Assembly (NCBI GenBank): GCA_002349055.1 | Contig: DECD01000004.1 | Span: forward strand, 9,014-35,281 | Source: Bacteroidales bacterium UBA2939 | Lineage (GTDB): Bacteria > Bacteroidota > Bacteroidia > Bacteroidales > P3 | DNA: 26,268 nucleotides | Direction: 5' to 3' | In this document: one piece after another, positions 22,796 through 26,268 of the stretch | Layout of the letters: every line of letters begins with the position of its first letter | Position numbering within the stretch: position 1 is the first letter of the stretch | The notes under the pieces: model-generated | Databases searched by the model: none | What the model was told of the DNA's origin: nothing | What the model saw: only the letters and a program-made list of their open reading frames with translations | Made by a program: the position numbers and the translations under genes

Positions 22796-24532
22796 ATGCG
22801 AAAATGTATCAGTGCGTTAGTGCTTTTTTTGATGCCGATGACGGTAACGGCGCAGAATGTAAAGATACCGAGAGGCACCAACGAGTTCACCTATTGGCAG
22901 ATTGAGTACGGCGAACAGAACGACACCACAGAAGTCTATGTGCACCGCGACAACGACGTCGTTACCATCGTCACGCAGCAGCCCAAGGGCAAACTCATCC
23001 CCGGCTACGCGCAGACCGTCACCAAGGTAGACTATGCACAGGACAGCATAACAGTCAACGCTTACTATGACGACTCCATCTACTTCTACCGCACGGGCTT
23101 CTCGCGCAACGATCTGGAGTGGAAAAAGGAAAACGGAAAGTGGAAAACCTCCGTCAACAGCAACACGCTGGAGTTCGAAATGGACGAAAAGGCACCTGTC
23201 AACGTAAATCCTCTGCCCCACTACGGACTGAACAAAGGGGTGTTACGCTCGTTTATTCGCAACGGGCAGAAACGCCTCGTGCTGGCCAAAGCGGAGAAAA
23301 TAAGTTGGGGTTTCTGCCGTCCATCATCAATAATACTTCCTTCGCGCCGTGTCACTCCTCGCGAGCTTGACCGAATCATGAAGGAGCGCCTGGTCGTCAC
23401 CACCCGCATCTTCGACAACGTACAGTTGCATTGGGGTGCGCAAAATGCACATGTGAGTGACAGCATCCCCTTCGACACGGTGCTGCACTATGCCGGAGGC
23501 ACCCTGGCTCTCAAGAGGCTTCACCTCCCTATGCTGCCAGAACACTACCAGTATTTCCTCGAATTGCACCAACGCAGCAACGGCGATGCCTACGACCGCA
23601 CGGGCTCTGTGTTCGTCATTCCCGGGTTCAACAACAGTCTTGAGCCGACCTTCTTCGACGGCATCAACGGACACCCCGACTCTCTGCCTGTCTTTATCGA
23701 CCACAATGGTGAACGTTACCAAGGCATACGTTCAGGTATCAGCCATCTAAAGAAATACCGTATTTCGTCTTTTGTCTACGACCCGCCGGTCGAGTTGATG
23801 CGTTTCTTCACACCTTTCGGCGTAGGCCATTTCAACGAGCGCATGGCGAATTACGGCATCGACTGGGCAGATGAGACCTATTACCGGCAAGAAGTCAGCG
23901 ACCTGGCTCCGCTGTTGCAAGGCGATGTGCTTATCGGTGTATGGATAGGCAACTACGACGCCGGCGGACACATTGTCAGCCTCGACCTAAAGTCCTACCC
24001 CAACGACTACCTGGTGCCCGACAGTAGTAGCAAACACCCCTATATCCGTTCACTCTTTAACACCTGCAATGTGCTGGAAATGGCGGGCCAGAACTATGGC
24101 AAACTTTTTGCTACTGATTCACTCAGCACGTGGGGTAGCGTATGGATTCCCAAAGATGCCAAGCGTGTGCTACTGCGCTACATCTCCACCGGCCACGGTG
24201 GCTGGGGCGAGGGTGACGAGTTCGTGCCTAAACAGAACACCATCCTTATCGATGGCAAGGTGGCTTTCACCTATACCCCCTGGCGGCAGGACTGCGGATG
24301 CTACCGCGACCTTAACCCCGTCTCCGGCAACTTCTGGAACGGTCTTTCTTCTTCCGACTTCTCACGTAGCGGCTGGTGCCCCGGCACCGCCACGCAACCC
24401 GTATACTTCGATCTCTCGCCCTGGGCCGACGGCAAAGAGCATACAATGACCGTCGCCATCCCACAAGGCAAGCCTGTCGAAGGCATGTTCAGCCACTGGG
24501 CCGTTAGTGGAGCATTAATAACTGAATACTAA
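22796..24532 (+). CDS. PNGase F-like peptide-N-glycosidase with N-terminal extra domain (type II-like)
   Basis: Predicted exported amidase that would remove N-linked glycans from glycoproteins. Numbering from the ATG at 22796 (578 residues): signal peptide (1 to about 20, MTVTAQ), an extra N-terminal domain (about 22-190), then the two jelly-roll lobes of PNGase F. NGDAYDRTGSVFVI aligns with the CDEWDRYANVYV block of PNGase F, placing Asp267 at catalytic Asp60. EGDEFVPKQNTILID aligns with CAEWCFRTHTIAIN, placing Glu475 at Glu206. SGWCPGTATQPVYFDL matches GWCPGMAVPTRIDV. The Glu118 equivalent is not evident. The extra N-terminal domain and total length resemble PNGF-II-type enzymes. In-frame ATGs at 22769 and 22790 also exist; I prefer 22796, as MRKCISALVLF makes a normal signal peptide. 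Confidence 0.87.
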   Translation: MRKCISALVLFLMPMTVTAQNVKIPRGTNEFTYWQIEYGEQNDTTEVYVHRDNDVVTIVTQQPKGKLIPGYAQTVTKVDYAQDSITVNAYYDDSIYFYRTGFSRNDLEWKKENGKWKTSVNSNTLEFEMDEKAPVNVNPLPHYGLNKGVLRSFIRNGQKRLVLAKAEKISWGFCRPSSIILPSRRVTPRELDRIMKERLVVTTRIFDNVQLHWGAQNAHVSDSIPFDTVLHYAGGTLALKRLHLPMLPEHYQYFLELHQRSNGDAYDRTGSVFVIPGFNNSLEPTFFDGINGHPDSLPVFIDHNGERYQGIRSGISHLKKYRISSFVYDPPVELMRFFTPFGVGHFNERMANYGIDWADETYYRQEVSDLAPLLQGDVLIGVWIGNYDAGGHIVSLDLKSYPNDYLVPDSSSKHPYIRSLFNTCNVLEMAGQNYGKLFATDSLSTWGSVWIPKDAKRVLLRYISTGHGGWGEGDEFVPKQNTILIDGKVAFTYTPWRQDCGCYRDLNPVSGNFWNGLSSSDFSRSGWCPGTATQPVYFDLSPWADGKEHTMTVAIPQGKPVEGMFSHWAVSGALITEY

Positions 24533-24553
24533 ATAATAAATAAACAAGCAAAA

Positions 24554-25105
24554 ATGAAGAAACTGATTGTACTGGCCTTTGCGGCTATGATGATGACGAC
24601 TGCCTCCTATGCGCAGGAACCCGCCCAGAAACAACACTGCGGAAACTGCAAACACCACCAGCAAACCGTTACCCAGCAGGCCCAGCAGCCCCAGGTGACC
24701 ACCGAAATCAAGGGCATCGACATGGCCATTGTGCGTGCCTTCCCCACAGTGGAGTATGTAAAGAAAGCCTCCATGTGGACCGAGGTCTACGACGCTCACC
24801 GCCAACTCCTTGGCTATGCTGTCTACAGCAAACCTTCTTCCAACGGCATCAAGGGCTATGCTGGCGAGACACCTGTCTTCATTGCCCTCGACAAAAATCA
24901 GGTGATTGCCGGAGTGTGGCTCCTCGAGAACCAGGAGACCCCCAAATTTGTCCAGCGTGTGGAGAATGCCGGCTATTTTAACAATTGGAACGGTTTGACC
25001 ATCAAAAAGGCTCTGAAAAAGGAGGTCGACACCGTCAGCGGTGCCACCTTTACCAGCCGTGCCGTGGCCTTGAGTGTCCAGGCGGCGCTGAAGCAGTTAT
25101 TGTAA
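24554..25105 (+). CDS. Exported FMN-binding domain protein with flavinylation motif
   Basis: A 183-residue protein with a signal peptide (1 to about 20, TASYA-QE), a low-complexity Gln/His linker containing C29-x2-C32 in CGNCKHHQQ, and a C-terminal FMN_bind domain (about 85-183). DTVSGATFTS (159-168) is the motif to which FMN is attached covalently by ApbE-type transferases in NqrC/RnfG relatives; Thr165 is the predicted site. The CxxC is not a haem motif (Lys, not His, follows), so metal or disulfide chemistry is possible. No Rnf/Nqr or apbE gene is visible here. It likely carries electrons outside the inner membrane. The PqqD-like gene follows after 26 bp with no visible promoter. Confidence 0.85.
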   Translation: MKKLIVLAFAAMMMTTASYAQEPAQKQHCGNCKHHQQTVTQQAQQPQVTTEIKGIDMAIVRAFPTVEYVKKASMWTEVYDAHRQLLGYAVYSKPSSNGIKGYAGETPVFIALDKNQVIAGVWLLENQETPKFVQRVENAGYFNNWNGLTIKKALKKEVDTVSGATFTSRAVALSVQAALKQLL

Positions 25106-25131
25106 TCAAACTTTCATAAAGATGCAAGGAA

Positions 25132-25398
25132 ATGAAAATTAACGAAAGAATGAAGGTGCGCAATGTGGCGGGTGAGAACATCGTCATCATGCAGGGTGTC
25201 GAGGGTACTGACATGACACGCGTGGTGGCGCTCAACGAGAGTGCCCTGCTGCTGTATAACGCACTGACGGGACACGAGTTCGAGGTGAAGGATGTGGTGC
25301 GCCTGCTGGTCGACGAGTATGAGGTCGATGAAGAGGCTGCCCGCAAGGATGCCGAAGCCTGGGTGGCCGACATGAAGAAGAACAATCTCGTGGTGTGA
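25132..25398 (+). CDS. PqqD-like peptide-binding (RRE) protein
   Basis: An 88-residue protein with the PqqD fold pattern: N-terminal beta strands (VRNVAGENIVIM), then VVALNESALLLYNALTGHEFEVKDVVRLLVDEYEV, where a hydroxylated helix start and a winged-helix-like helix pair match PqqD relatives. In known systems such domains bind leader peptides of ribosomally made, modified peptides and present them to enzymes. Here its stop TGA shares its last base with the next gene's ATG, tying it closely to the kinase-like gene. No short Cys/Ser-rich precursor peptide is visible in the window. Confidence 0.82.
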   Translation: MKINERMKVRNVAGENIVIMQGVEGTDMTRVVALNESALLLYNALTGHEFEVKDVVRLLVDEYEVDEEAARKDAEAWVADMKKNNLVV

Positions 25399-26249
25399 TG
25401 GCAGAGAGCCGTTTGAGGATTGGAGGATTGGGAATCAGCCTCACGGGGGGCGATTCCGTTGCACGCGCCATGTCGTTGCCGGGCATGGAAGTATTTGTGT
25501 GTCCCGATGTCAAGGTCGACATCGAGGTGCGTCTCGATGTCCCCGCAATGCAGCCGCACTGCCGATTGCTGCACCAGTTCGGCATTGTCGACAACCGCAT
25601 GCAATGCCGCTTCGGTGTAGATGCCGAGAGCGTGTACTACTACGAGTTCGGGAACCTGGGCTTCCTGCGTTACGACGACCGTCAACCTGCGGTGGTTGAA
25701 ATCATGCCGTTGGCCCATTTGTCGGTGCTGCGGTTCGCGCTGTGGACGGCCTACTCCATTGCGGGATTGCGCTTAGGGGCGGTGCCGGTACATTCGTCGG
25801 TGGCGATGTGCGATGGGAAGGCGGTGATGTGCCTAGGCGAGAGCGGTACGGGCAAGAGCACACATACAAGATTGTGGATTAATAATATAGAAGGCGCATG
25901 GCTGCTCAACGACGACAGTCCCATTGTGAGGTACTCCGACGGCGAGGTGCGCGTCTATGGGTCGCCGTGGAGTGGCAAAACCGACTGCTATATTGCCGAG
26001 AACTATCCCATTGCGGGTTTCTTGCGCCTTGAGCAGAAGAAAGAGAATACCATTCGCCGGTTGGGTACTGTGGAGAGTTTCACCGCCTTGCAGCCCTCGT
26101 GTCCGCCTTGCATGGCCAAGGAGGAACGCTGCATGGATTTGCTGGTAGCATTCATTTCCAAGGTGATAGAGCGTGTACCTGTCTACCGCATGGGCTGCCT
26201 GCCCAATGCCGACGCAGCGCGCCTGAGCCATAAAACAATCATGGGATGA
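25398..26249 (+). CDS. HPr kinase-like / serine kinase-like P-loop protein
   Basis: A 283-residue protein. The first about 120 residues are beta-rich and unrecognised. The C-terminal domain resembles the HprK/PEPCK-type kinase fold: Walker A GESGTGKST (147-155), LLNDDSPIV with an Asp pair for metal binding, and VYGSPWSGK downstream. True HPr kinases work on HPr in the PTS. Shorter relatives encoded beside PqqD-like proteins occur in lasso-peptide and other modification clusters, where some phosphorylate a peptide Ser. I chose the ATG at 25398; a GTG three bases earlier is possible. It overlaps the PqqD-like stop by one base and the next gene by four. Confidence 0.78.
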   Translation: MAESRLRIGGLGISLTGGDSVARAMSLPGMEVFVCPDVKVDIEVRLDVPAMQPHCRLLHQFGIVDNRMQCRFGVDAESVYYYEFGNLGFLRYDDRQPAVVEIMPLAHLSVLRFALWTAYSIAGLRLGAVPVHSSVAMCDGKAVMCLGESGTGKSTHTRLWINNIEGAWLLNDDSPIVRYSDGEVRVYGSPWSGKTDCYIAENYPIAGFLRLEQKKENTIRRLGTVESFTALQPSCPPCMAKEERCMDLLVAFISKVIERVPVYRMGCLPNADAARLSHKTIMG

Positions 26250-26268
26250 AGATAGCCAACGAGACATA
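26246..26268 (+). CDS. Start of a further gene, cut by the window edge
   Basis: The kinase-like gene's stop lies in an ATGA overlap, giving an ATG at 26246 that opens MKIANET before the window ends. The overlap type equals three others in this window, so it is probably a real coupled gene of the PqqD/kinase operon. Seven residues are too few to name it. Confidence 0.5.

Noticed and set aside
24635..24660. c-type haem site in the FMN-binding protein (CGNCKHH)
   Set aside because: The haem motif needs His right after the second Cys (CxxCH); here Lys follows.

Overview
The window reads as a chromosomal segment of an anaerobic, Gram-negative member of Bacteroidota, most likely order Bacteroidales. 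The Bacteroidota promoter box TAnnTTTG recurs, five times as the identical 10-mer TATCTTTGCA. There is a lipid A kinase (lpxK), a gingipain-type protease ending in a type IX secretion sorting domain, a four-subunit ferredoxin-dependent 2-oxoacid oxidoreductase, and oxygen-defence genes typical of anaerobes (reverse rubrerythrin, rubredoxin, ferritin). Coding DNA is GC-rich and intergenic DNA is AT-rich. I see no rRNA, tRNA, CRISPR array, phage or transposase genes. Genus cannot be fixed from the sequence.

Layout from left to right. A DUF389 membrane protein (minus strand) is divergent from the operon korD-korA-korB-korC, which ends in a strong terminator whose T-tract runs into the glmS promoter. 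glmS is followed by a secreted S9B prolyl peptidase. Reverse rubrerythrin and lpxK form a tight pair. Convergent to lpxK is a minus-strand pair, hisS and a translationally coupled gene for an unrecognised envelope protein with octapeptide repeats. Across a repeat-filled divergent spacer lies the plus-strand run C25 protease - DUF4271 - HemD-like - rnpA - yidD, with an internal promoter before hemD. Minus-strand units follow: ribE with an overlapping HAD phosphatase, and rubredoxin-ferritin. The right end is a plus-strand series: C69 dipeptidase, PNGase F-like amidase, FMN-binding protein, PqqD-like protein, HPr-kinase-like protein, and the first codons of a further overlapping gene cut by the window edge.

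Several genes suggest feeding on proteins and glycoproteins: an exported C25 endopeptidase, an S9B di/tripeptidyl peptidase, a C69 dipeptidase and an N-glycan-removing amidase. The resulting 2-oxoacids could be handled by the Kor/Vor complex.

The least ordinary signals are: (1) two related arrays of 11-bp units in the two long divergent promoter regions, one with inverted units to the left of a dyad and direct units to its right; (2) the PqqD-like / HPr-kinase-like pair at the right edge, which resembles part of a peptide-modification locus; (3) the octapeptide-repeat envelope protein coupled to hisS; (4) a histone-H1-like Lys/Ala tail on the HemD-like protein; (5) 7-bp tandem repeats inside rnpA and across the start of the PNGase gene.
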